Positions 26,050 through 36,728 of a stretch of DNA of 64,000 bases are shown one piece after another. The position numbers and the translations under genes are program-made. The stretch spans positions 48,488,017-48,552,016 of the forward strand of contig NC_031774.1 of assembly GCF_001522545.3 (NCBI RefSeq). The letters run 5' to 3'. The stretch's first letter is position 1; each line of letters opens with the position of its first letter. Source of the stretch: Parus major (taxonomy: Eukaryota > Chordata > Aves > Passeriformes > Paridae). Under the pieces are notes generated by a model. The model had not been told where the DNA came from. It made no database searches and saw nothing but the letters and a program-made list of their open reading frames with translations.

Positions 26050-26760
26050 TTTTTGTTTTTCCCTGCGAATTAACAAATCATTTTTGTCGTGTGTTTTGAC
26101 AAAGCAGTCTTGCTTACTGTCTTCAAAATAATTTTTAATATACTAGAAGGTTTTCATCATGCTCCTTCTTCATTTTTCTCTATTCTAAACACATTCAGTC
26201 CTTTCAGAATTTCTTTACAGCCCCTGTTTTCTAAGATTCTTGCTGTTTCTGACACTTACTCAGATTTGGTCTATGTCTTGGTTAAATCAAGTGTCCTAGA
26301 TAGACAAAATTTATGTTGTGCACATTCCATTTCCAATTGAGGAGAAAACTGTCTCTTCCTGTTGAGATATTCCTGTTAAAAATTCCAGGATGACACTGAC
26401 ATTTGTTGCAGGAACCAGCATTGTTTCCTTCTCAGATCTACTGTAATCCCCTCAGCACTACACCCAGCACTACCATGGCCAGTTATTGCCCACTGTAGAT
26501 TTCTGAACATTACTTTTTCTATCCCTGAATGAAGCAGTATTCTTTCTGGTTTTGGATCATTATTCTAATTTACTGAAGTTGGTTTGAATTTTAGGCTCCT
26601 TCTTGCTTTTCCTCCCAGATTTTATAGATTTATTCTTTATTGTATCATCCAAGTTGTCACTAAAAACTGCAAGCATTGTTAGATTTGAAAAAAACCTCCT
26701 TAAGGACAATATCCTGAGTATTGAATTGATCTAGTTTTTTTGATCAGTTTTTATCTTCTC
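26050..26760 (-). mobile_element. Decayed CR1-like LINE, reverse-transcriptase segment
   Basis: Read on the minus strand, this T-rich tract follows the CR1/L3-type reverse-transcriptase region long familiar from turtle, crocodile and bird genomes. In minus-strand order the landmarks are a 'gacaacttggatgat' block (plus 26645-26659, matching the usual 'gacttggataatgg'), 'aaaattcaaaccaacttcag' (about 26570-26595), 'gcaataactggccatggtag' (about 26471-26490) followed by 'gaggggattacagtagat' (about 26440-26457), 'gtcatcctgg' (about 26381), and a long match around 26131-26270 to the segment encoding the end of the ORF. Many substitutions, stops and small indels show that it is old and dead. The 5' limit is uncertain; weak resemblance continues to about 27150. 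The 3' UTR and tail are not recognisable below 26050. Family assignment within CR1 is left open. Confidence 0.7.
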
Positions 26761-27879
26761 TGCAGTAATTTATTTTGATAATTTTTCCATTGGATTAGTT
26801 ACTAGTTATCCAAGTTTTCTGGATTATTCTTTTGTGAATTCCATTCTTCTAGTAACACTTTCTGTTTTTCCCTTGTTTTTCAAAAGACAGTAATTTCATA
26901 GTAACTTTCAAATTATTTTGCACATTCAGAACTAATCAGAATTAAATCTGAACTAACTTTCTCCTTAGGTGCAGTCACCATATAAACCCAAAGGTTTTAG
27001 TGCTGTGTTCCCAGGAAATGTTGAACAATTTGTGTCCTGCAGCATTGTTAATCCAATAAATTGTATCCTTATTGACACTTTTCCTGGGATTTCCTCCTTC
27101 TCCTCTTTACTAAATGTTCAATAAATATTAGATCTTCCTATTTAAGTTTTAATGGTCAGAATTAATGAAATTTGTCCTCTCTGCTGTGTTATTAAATTGA
27201 TTCATCAGTTTTCTGGATTATCAGTTTATTAACCCTCACCAAACCTTAATTAGCTTTGTAATTTCTCCTGCTCCACATCTAAATGATTGGTGTAGCTGCT
27301 CATGGTGAACACAAAAAGCCAGTGGGAAGACAACCAGAGTACATTGCTCCTTTTTAACATTACATCCTTCACATATGAGGGAAGAATCTCACCTATTCCC
27401 TGTTGCTACATTTGCCATTTACTACTTTAAAAGTAAAGACAGGTGGGAAGAACTCTGCAGAAGAATCTTGAGAAGCATATGTGTTTGCTTCTGAAGGGCA
27501 GGTGCAGGCAAAAATCTCCCTGGTATGAAATAATGTTCCAGAAATACTTACTAAACAGAGAGTGTGGGTTCAGATCTGCAAGATGCTGGGTCACTTTCTC
27601 ACTGTTGAGGTACTGTGTCCTTCTTCAGGATGGTATAGCTGACAGACCCCACAATGAAGCCTTAAAAAGCATAATTAGAGATTAGAATGAGCAAAGACAA
27701 TGTAAATTGGGCCCTGGTTTTGGGTGTTATTAAATGCACATTTTAAAATTGTTGTAGTATCATACTGAAGTAGTAAGATGAAAAGAATATTGAAATTATT
27801 GTACCAACTAAAATTGCTGAATATGGGCTTCAAAAGATAAATTTCCTTGAAAGTAATCCAACCTTAGACACTTGGGAGC

Positions 27880-27902
27880 AAAAAAAAAAAAAAAAGAAAA
27901 AA
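27880..27902. repeat. Poly-A tract
   Basis: Sixteen A, one G, then six A. A second A-tract lies about 180 bp downstream. Neither has an identifiable retrocopy upstream. Confidence 0.9.
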
Positions 27903-28079
27903 CCCATTCCAAATCCCCAAATGCAACCTCACCTCCAGAACTATGCAATCTGTTTCCTTTGAAGGGTTTGCAAGCAAACAAGCATTATTTTTGTGCTTGA
28001 ACAACTGCAAGCAAAGAGTTTTAAACACCCTCTGAACTAAAGTGGACAAAAAAAATATCTTTATTGCCCAAACAAGACC

Positions 28080-28110
28080 AAAAAAAAAAAAAAAAAGGAA
28101 AAAAGAAAGA
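28080..28110. repeat. A-rich tract
   Basis: A17 followed by a G-interrupted A-run (GGAAAAAAGAAAGA). A simple A-rich repeat; no source element recognised. Confidence 0.9.
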
Positions 28111-30559
28111 CAAGCAAGGTAAAACCTGACAGAATCCCTTTTACTTTACCATTCCTTCCTGCATCTTTTTAAAATTTTTAACTTGATGGTTCCTTAAGTA
28201 GTCTGGAAATGAAATATTTTCCAACAACTTTTTTACAGGTATATAGAACATTTACTTTCTACTAAGAAGCTATTGCTTAAGAGATTCTCTTATAAAAAAA
28301 TAAATGCAAGTTTTTCAGTAGTTTTAATATCAGTTGTCTTCATAGAGAAAGTGCATCTTCTTGCACTCATCACCACTGTTTAGTAACAATGCTACTTTGA
28401 AGCAAACTGGAAAAAAGAACTCCCTAAACTTCTTCCTATTAAAGAATAATGTTAATTGGTTAGCGTATATAGAAGAAGGTTATATGGCCCATTGACTTTA
28501 TATAGATTGAAATGCTAAGCAGGGCTAAGTAGAAGCATCAGTAGGGAATAGAGGGTAAGTGCTCATCAGTTTTATGTTCTCTTTCCTATTTACTGCTTAC
28601 CCCTTACAGTGTTTTACAACTAGATACACAAAGTTTTCTTGGGTGTGTCATAAATAAAAATGTATTTTGGGGATTTTTTGGCTAGCCTGTGAGTTGTGAG
28701 GGAAATGACACCTACAAATAGTATGTTTATGGGCAAAAAGAGGAAAGGTATTTGCTAAGAGAAATCACCTGAGGGCCTCCAGGCTAAGAAAGGGTATCAC
28801 TCCTGAGAAAAAGCCATTTCAATGGAAAAGGATTGTAGGGGTTTGTAATGGAGGTGGTATCTGAGGATGTTTGCCAAATGTGTCAGTTTCACCAGAGGAA
28901 AATGATGGCAAAATTGAGGGTACAATCAAGGGACACCAACTCTCTCTTGCTTTAATGTAAATTAAGAAGTCTGATTTACTGAAAAATTCAAAACAAAAAA
29001 TGGAAGTGTGGTGATGTTGTCACTGTGTCCAAAGGAGTTGATTAGTTACAGCAATAATGAGTAATTGATTGCTCACAGAGTAGCATACAAAAAAAATTTC
29101 AAAAAACAACCAACCAATCAGCCCAAATTCTTTTCTTTGTAGTTGGGATAGTTTGGAGTACACAAGTGATGGGTTACCAGGACTCAGCTGGTGGATGGCA
29201 ATGTTTGGAACCATGATAACTCAGCCTGCATGCTTTCACACAAGTTTCCACTAGATTTATTGCTTCTTTACTTGAGCATAAAATCAGAATTAATATTTCT
29301 TATCCATACTTGAAAGACACTAATGATAGTCTAGGGACTGATTACAGTTCAGATTAAGATTTTCTACCACCTTCAGAAAGATAATGAAGCTCTCAGCTGA
29401 ATATAAATATAACTCATCCAATGTGGAGTGTGGTTTCTGAATACAGGACTTTGTCTGTTGGCTGTATCCTACTGAATAAATTTTGCAAGACATTCTTGGA
29501 CTTCTAACTGAGAACTTTTATGCAATATGTGGAGTCTGAGGTTGGAATTTTTCCTGTTATTGTCCACTACAGAAAATAAAAAATAAAATTATAATTAAAG
29601 AATAACAGCCTTTAGGAAATACCTTATTTGATGTTTAAAAATTAGTCCTAGTTCTGGTCTCAGTGAAAGTCAGTGATGAACTTATAAAAGTAAATTAACA
29701 TGGATTCTAAATTTTTTTACCCTTTTAAAATAGAAAACCATCCTCTGAAATCCCTCCTGCAAAAAAAGAAGTCTTCTAATGTTGGTTTGTGAGATTTGGG
29801 GAGGATGTAGCAATCCTACGTTCACAGGCAGATTTTCTCATTCTGCAGTCAGTCCCCCATGAAGAAAGGTTTCATTCAAGCTAATCCAAGGAAGCTTTCT
29901 CAAAAAGAGCTGGCACTGGAAGTGGTGAAGGACCTGACACATAATAGCCATTTGCTGTCTCTAAAATGAAAGATACAACCGAGTTCAACCAATGCTTGGC
30001 TTTTCCCTGCAATCACTAGAGAGCGATTGTGGGGTACACACACAGCTGGTGCTAATGGCAGATTCCTCTCTCACTGCTCTGCTGGGAATCCAGCAGAGAT
30101 GAATCCCCTGGAATTATGGGTTTTGCTGGAACAGCATTTTCCTTGCATCTCAGGAAACACTTCCTAAGTGTGCAAGGACAGATTGACTGGTGCTGTAATG
30201 TAAAAGAAGTCATGATCAAAGAAGAGGCACTGGTACGTGGAAGTAACTTTCCTAAAATTAGTCATCTTATTTTAATCTCTGCTTGTAGTTTTTTCTCCTT
30301 CTGTCTCTGTCCCTGCAGTAAGACTTCTATCCTTGTTGGAATTCCCCAGAGCTAAGTTCAGAAATCAGTCACTGCCTCCCCTAACATTTCCTGAATATTT
30401 TCCCTCTATTCCTAACTTGAGGCTTGTAGTTTTGGGCCATAACTCCCACTAGAGTATTAAGGTGTACAGAGATAGAATCAAGACAAGAGGAAATTGATGT
30501 TCTTAATAAACTCCTAGTCTCCTTACTGTTAGTGAGAAATTATTTTTTTAATTATTTTA

Positions 30560-30760
30560 CTGTATGCCAAATATATAACATGTCGTACCTTAGTGTATAA
30601 TTGTTGTTTAATTGGTGTTTTATTCCTTGCTTTGAAAATTATGTCAGGAATAAAATGCCAATATTTCTCTCGTAATTGACAGCTCGTTTCTGTCATATAT
30701 TAAGGAGGATTAAAACATCAATTTAATGATTATAGTGTGACATTTTAGATATTTGACCCA
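30560..30760. promoter_or_regulatory. Enhancer-like noncoding block
   Basis: This short unique block contains 'tctcgtaattgacagctcg' (about 30666-30684), joining a TAATTG homeodomain core to a TGACAG TALE-type (Meis/TGIF) site. It is followed by ATTAAGGAGGATTA and a CATCAATTTAATGA stretch. TALE plus homeodomain spacing like this is common in developmental enhancers. No ORF or repeat overlaps. Function is inferred from motifs only. Confidence 0.33.
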
Positions 30761-33269
30761 AGCTTCAAATGATAGAACAACTTGTGGGTGGAGGAACTCT
30801 ATTTCTCTTATAGAAATGATGTTAATTAGTTGCAATATTTATATGAGAAGAGGAATAAAAGAGAGAAGGGGAACTTGCCCTGTCAAAATGTTTGCAATTT
30901 AATATCAGTGTTTGGCAATTATTAGAAAGGCACAGACACAGAAAAGTTTGCAACAGTGGAAATACGATCAGTGTAGCAGTTGGTACCTGGAAATTGTTGG
31001 CTTTTGTCCACCAATCCTGTATTTGTTGAGTCCTCTGCTCTTTCAAGTGACAAAATTTGCAGCTTTTAACCCCTGTTGCATTCTCAGATGGAGGAGCTTA
31101 TCACAGGTAAAACAGAACACATCCTCACATGTCTGCAGAAGGGATTTCATTTTCTACTTCTGTGCAAAGTGCTCATGGAAGTCAAATGTACCACAATTTG
31201 AGTAACTGAACCTTGCTGTCCAGGAAGAAAAACATCTATAAATCATAATCTGTGCCCATTTATCTCTGAAAATGTTTGACTAGGAATTTTGCATTTAAAA
31301 TGTCTGAAGGTAACTATTACAGCTTTCCTGATTTGTTTCAATGTTTGCCCAGTGTGAAGGTAGAAAATGATGACACATGGGTGACAAGAAAAAAAAATCA
31401 TAGTAGACTTTCTATAGAAGATGGAGTAGATCTGTGTTGGACACTTCTGATGGGTCTGTCCAGCTGTCTGAGAATTACACCCAAAATATTGCTGCTGCTC
31501 TCCAAGCCAAGTCCAGATGTGACGGAAAGCTGGAGCTGATGCACTATTTCCACTTGCTGTATTTGCAAAACCTAGTGAAATGGCAAAAAAATGGAATTTC
31601 TGCCCTGTGTTACAACAACATCTCAGTTCCCTTTTGTCACTTAAACTACTTGAATTCCAAATACTTCATAAGTGCCAGCTAGTGATATTCTAGTTTCCTC
31701 TGTACCATTCATGTTTTACCAGCTTCTATATGTGAGCTCTTCCTCTGCTTAGATCCTATATTCTCCCACTTCCTTCACTGTATTTTCTACTAGAGTGCCA
31801 TAATCACCTCTGTCCCTTTCCCCAGATGGTCTTTTCATGGTACAATCTCACCAGATTAATCCTTCAGAAAACAACCAGTCTTAAAGATGTGGGGTTCTGT
31901 GTTATGTACACTGGAGCCAAACCACCCAAGTGTCAACTGCCTGTTGTTCCATCTCTTCAGCTTCTTTGGTGGTCTGCTGTTGTATGAGGAGCAGTGAGAA
32001 AAGAAAACCACTGCTGGCAGTGGGTAATGATGAAGGTAAGATGAATTCTCTACCACATGTCTGATCCTTGCCTATATAGTAAGGTAAATTGTCCTTGCTC
32101 ATGCAAGCAGCTCTACAGATTTGAACACAAAGCTCAGCTGTGTGGAGCCCTGTTTTCCTTTAACATGTGATATTCCAAAAGCCTGATCCAGAGGTCACTG
32201 GAAACATTAGGAGTCTTTCTGTTGGCATAAATTATTTCTGGTTTAGGTGAACATGAATAAACAAAATATAAAGGGCATTCAAAGTTCTTATTTGGTAATT
32301 CTTATTGATACAATCAATCTGCCTACCTGAACCAGAGCTGTAAATAAATGCAAAGCATAGCTGCATATTTTTTGAGTCAACCTCAAATGCTCCAGTTGCT
32401 TACAAACTGTAATCATTATTTTCAGGCCAGCACTGAATTACCTTTGTTTCAAGAATATGTCTGCAGAGTTTAGTCTCACTGCAAGCAGTATTTCTGTTTC
32501 CTAGAGCCCAAGCTGTAAATGTTTTGAGGTTCAAACAAGAAATTGTATGATTGCATGTGCTCCCCAAAGGCAGGTGGCCAGACTAGCTCATTGCAGAGAT
32601 GCTGCAAGTCTCATACTCTAAGAATCACTCTGCTGTATTGCAAATGACACCTTTGTAAAAGACTTATAATTTTTCCCTGCAAAGAACTTACATTCTGAAG
32701 AAAGCTTGTCAAAACATAATTGTAATTATGTAGCACAATATTTTGTAGATTTAAAGATGTTTTAAAACTTATTATATTTCTGAAGCTTCCAGATTGGGAA
32801 CTACAGAAATGTGTAACTACATTGCTTTTGTCTTTTTAGTTCTCCCGACAATTGTTTAACCTGTTTTGTTTCGCACCTGTACTAATCCTCTGATTCTTCT
32901 CATAGTACTACTTTTCAATAAGCTCTCCTCTTTTAGTAAAGTCTTGCAGTATAGATACAACCTTGTGAACTCCACTAATAATGCATAGACTAAATCATCC
33001 CAGAGTTTAAAGACTGCTAGTTACATATCTTGCTTTTCCTGCATGTACATTGAAAAACAAGTGTCTAGATAATAGGAGGCAAAAATAACTAAAAAGAAGA
33101 GAGACATATCTCTAGTCTAAACAAAACAGTGTATTTTTAATTGAAATAACATTCAGTAGAACTGAACATCAAAACATTTAACTTTTTCAAAGTTTTCAGC
33201 ATTAAAGAATTAAGATGAAACACAATTAGGAAACAGAAAACTGCAACATTGTAGAGGATGGTCACTTTT
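30761..33269. other. Unique noncoding DNA
   Basis: Several 66-97-codon frames occur between 30822 and 32102 on both strands, overlapping one another; none resembles a known protein. No repeats assigned. Confidence 0.55.
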
Positions 33270-33800
33270 TGTATGTCATGTGGCTTTAAAAACAAGTCAG
33301 ATAAATGATGATGCCATTAAAACTGAACTAATTAAAGAAAGCTTCTTTTAAGAACTCATTAACTGCAACCTCATTTGCATAATGATGCATATTAATTAAG
33401 TTTTAATGAATCTGAATTTGCACCAAGCCTATTCATGTTGGCTTTGAAACAAATTGAACAAATTAGTTAAAAGCTTTTTGGAATCTACTTTTCACACCAA
33501 ACAGGATATGAATGCAATCATCTCCACAAAAAAGAAATATTTTTCTTTTAATTTAATTCAAAGGTATGCAGACCCATCTATTAATTATTTTTAAATGCAA
33601 TAATTTCCACCTTTTCTTTGCAAAATCAACAGTATTACTCATTCTTGAGCGGCATGTATTATAAATGTATGTTGTGGGATAAAATCATTACAGCCAATTT
33701 ATTGAAAATAAGGTGGAAACATTTGACTTCAGGGTGCATTTAGTTTACTTAATACATGGATTTCAATTTTGTTGGTAACCTTTAGGCATTTTGACTGTCT
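33270..33800. promoter_or_regulatory. Enhancer-like, putatively conserved noncoding block
   Basis: This non-repetitive AT-rich block is dense in developmental factor sites. It has an octamer ATTTGCAT (33373-33380), an adjacent homeodomain-type ATTAATTAAG (33391-33400), further TAATTA/ATTA cores near 33330, 33465 and 33580, and TTTGCAT-like variants. It has no coding frame and no simple repeat. This texture is typical of vertebrate conserved noncoding elements near developmental regulators. Conservation itself could not be tested; the call is by resemblance only. Confidence 0.4.
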
Positions 33801-34000
33801 GCAGAACAACCACTAAAACTGTATTTTTTATGTTGCTATCAATTTTTCAAGATATATGTAAAATACTAAATTGCTCTTATAAGACCCATTTCCTAATGTA
33901 AGATTTCACAGCATCATAAGTCTTATAAGTATTATAGGAAAAAAATTATATGCTTTTAAAAGCTGCATGTTCTTGCTTTGGTGTTGTTGGATCTTATTTC

Positions 34001-34015
34001 TTTTTTTTTTTTTTT
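34001..34015. repeat. Poly-T tract (T15)
   Basis: Fifteen T, followed a few bases on by a short ACACAC-containing stretch (about 34018-34040). Confidence 0.95.
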
Positions 34016-35329
34016 CCAAACACACAGGCGTACACACACAAGCAGCAGAATCCAATTTTAACAAGTTTGCTTTCAGCTCATAATAAAAACCAGAATTACA
34101 GCAGAAACACTATTGATTTCCTTATACTCCATTGTGTCTTCATCAAGAATGAAGAGATTTATGTAATTACTGCTCCATCTTTTGTTGCTAGAAAGCACTT
34201 TTTTGTAAGTCAGCAGATACAAAGGCTGGAATGCTTTTATTGTTGAGATTAAAAGATCATTTTTTTCTCTTTCCGTTAAACTGTTTTTCTGTGATAGGTT
34301 CTTCAGGGAGGCTGACAGTTAGGAAGATACTATACACTGGAACCTCACAGTTTTAACATAATTTTTCCAGCATTTTATCTTGTCACCTCCTTTTCTTATC
34401 GAAAAAGCAACCAAAGTACACTGAACACCACCCTCCCAAACAAACCCCTCTCTTCAAATCTCTTTTGTTTCACTGTCCATGGTGGTATCCCCTGCCACTA
34501 AGCTGATACCAATGCGGATTTCCTGCAGTAAAGTACTTTGAATCCTTTTATACTTACTGGTACAAATTACAAGAAGTTGTGTCATCATCTCCTAATGATT
34601 TTACGCTTTAGTTTTCATTCTGCTTTCATCAACACTCTATCTTTCCTATTTGTTAATAAGCTTAAACATTTAATATGTGAGAGATTTGAGGACTGTGTTC
34701 TAGAATTGTGGTTTTGGTAGTGCAAATGTCTCCTGAGCGTCCATTCCCCTAGTGGGAAATATCTATTCTGTAAAAGGCAATGAACCAATGCCAAGATTTT
34801 AAGGAATTGCAATACTGGACTATGGAGGCAAAGAAATGACTGCTTATATTGTGGTTATTTGCCTCACAACTAATGAGGTAACTGCATGGAAAATTTTGGA
34901 GTAGAAGAAAAAAATTTTAGATCACAACTGTGAAATTGGGAGAGACTCATTTTGATTTTCTTCACATTGGTTATCAAAATTTCTACTATACAACCCTCAA
35001 ATTTGAGAAACACATTGTCTTAAATTGTGTCATTTGTCCAGGGTAAATATGTCATCAAGGATAAGAGAAATGTAGACTTCTTTGTGATTTTGAAGGCAAT
35101 GATTATATTCTACAATCACTTGAAAATATTCCCCATTTTAAATTTTTTTTTTTAAATTCTTGTACTTTTATAGTGTACTGTAACTTGAAAACAAAATGAA
35201 GCTGTTAAATATTTTAAGTACCATCTGATTTCCAAATAGGAATAAATTTTTATGAGATCACAACCTGGAATAAAGAAAAAGAATTGCTCTAAGTTATAGA
35301 GTCATAATTCTTTTGAATTTTAGCATCCT

Positions 35330-35990
35330 GGATTAACCAGTGAACATTAACACCATTATAATAACCTATAATTAAAAAAATAATAGAGGCAGTTGGGACC
35401 TTCCATTATGGTCCCTATTTAAGCAGACAGATATCATTACAGATAATAGTTTTATATTTGCCAGAAATGCAGTCACCCTAACCTATAGGCTGCTGCTGTA
35501 ACCTGTCATGTAACCCATTGCTTTGGATATTACACTTGAATATTCATGTTTCTGGCCTTAAAGAATTTAAGCTTCTTCAAGACATAAAGCACAATTTGCA
35601 AGGGATGTTTGCTTTGTTCAAGATTACTTTTAATCTTATTTATCTGATTGCAGGAGGCTTTTCCTTGGGGAAGTGTTTTGTGGATTTTCTTTTTTTTTTT
35701 TTTTAAATACAAATTTAGTGTGCCGAGCTGCTTTCTTTTGGGGGAATTTTGACAGAAAGTGTCTTCCTTGGGGGAGGTCAAGAGTCATTGGTATTAAACT
35801 AGACAAGCTGGTAGTGCAGTGTTAATGGAAATGGAAAGCAGATGTTTGGTAATTAGGGGAGATGTGAATGACAAGGCTTGAGAGGTACGGTACATGCGCT
35901 GGCTGGCACAAAGCAGCTGTTGTTACCGATTTCACTGTCAGAAATGTACACAAGTCAGACCATCCCCTGTGAGTTTGCCATAGCAGTGAC
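35330..35990. promoter_or_regulatory. Enhancer-like, putatively conserved noncoding block
   Basis: Two high-complexity segments (about 35330-35640 and 35790-35990) flank a T-tract (35685-35704). They hold ATTA cores, a 'ggtaattagggg' site (35851 area), a 'cagctgttgttaccgat' stretch with an E-box CAGCTG (about 35921), TGACAATTAG (about 35987) and two rare CpGs in 'ggtacggtacatgcgctgg' (about 35886-35904). Retained CpG and mixed composition in such an AT-rich setting suggest constraint. No ORF or repeat explains it. Confidence 0.38.
35685..35704. repeat. Poly-T tract
   Basis: T-run with a single interrupting C (T4-C-T15), lying between two enhancer-like segments. Confidence 0.92.
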
Positions 35991-36693
35991 AATTAGAAAA
36001 AAATGTATTTGATTAAAATAAGTAATATATCATACAGAGTAATTTTCATAACATTTAGGAATGACCTGTGTTAAAGTCCAGGAAAATGATCTAGATGTAA
36101 ATGAAGCTTGGTGAATTGACAGTCCTTAAAAGTAGTCAAAGTCAGGATGAGTATTGACAATTGAGTCTAAAACTCTCTATCTCTCTTTTTCCCTGAAAGA
36201 AAAGGAAATAATTTGGTCTTCTGAAGGGTAGAAAAGATAATACTGGAAAATTGAAAAGTAAGAAATAAATTAATTTTTCTAATAATACTGTATTTAGCAG
36301 AGCATATTCTTATTTTTATTTAAGAGGTGCTAATTCATTTATTTAACAGAACTTTCATTAGTTTTTCATTCATTTTCTATTAACAGAACTTTTGTCCCTC
36401 TATTTGTTGCGAATTGTTTAATAAAAATTCTATGGAACGATTTTTTACCTTTTATTTTTTTTAACTATCAGAAAACAACTCAGTTGAGATGGACCAGCAT
36501 AAACTTTGTAATAATATAATTATTATAGCTGATCCTACATAGGTCTTCCCCATTGATTTAAATGAAAATTTTTCCTTGTTTGCATTACTCATCTTCAAAA
36601 ACGTCTGTGGTAAGTGCTGTGCAAATGTGAAAAAGTCATTTTCTCTCCCTGTTTTCACTAGATTCAGCATATTTATACCAGGATAGAAGGGCT

Positions 36694-36728
36694 GTCTTTT
36701 TTGATGATGGATCATCATCAAAAAAGAC
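36694..36728. repeat. Perfect short-loop inverted repeat
   Basis: Two perfectly complementary 16-base arms (36694-36709 and 36713-36728) surround a 3-base spacer GAT. The left arm is GTC, six T, then GATGATG; the right arm is its exact reverse complement. It can extrude a cruciform or fold into a stable RNA hairpin. No flanking terminator or gene explains it. Confidence 0.9.

Larger units (their letters stand above)
26761..30559. other. Noncoding DNA beyond the old LINE
   Basis: The first ~400 bp may be further decayed LINE sequence. The rest is unique DNA with two A-tracts. The 80-codon frame at 27443-27685 and its neighbours show no domain. Confidence 0.5.

Noticed and set aside
27880..28110. 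Two A-tracts as tails of processed pseudogenes
   Set aside because: No gene-like sequence or polyadenylation signal precedes either tract.
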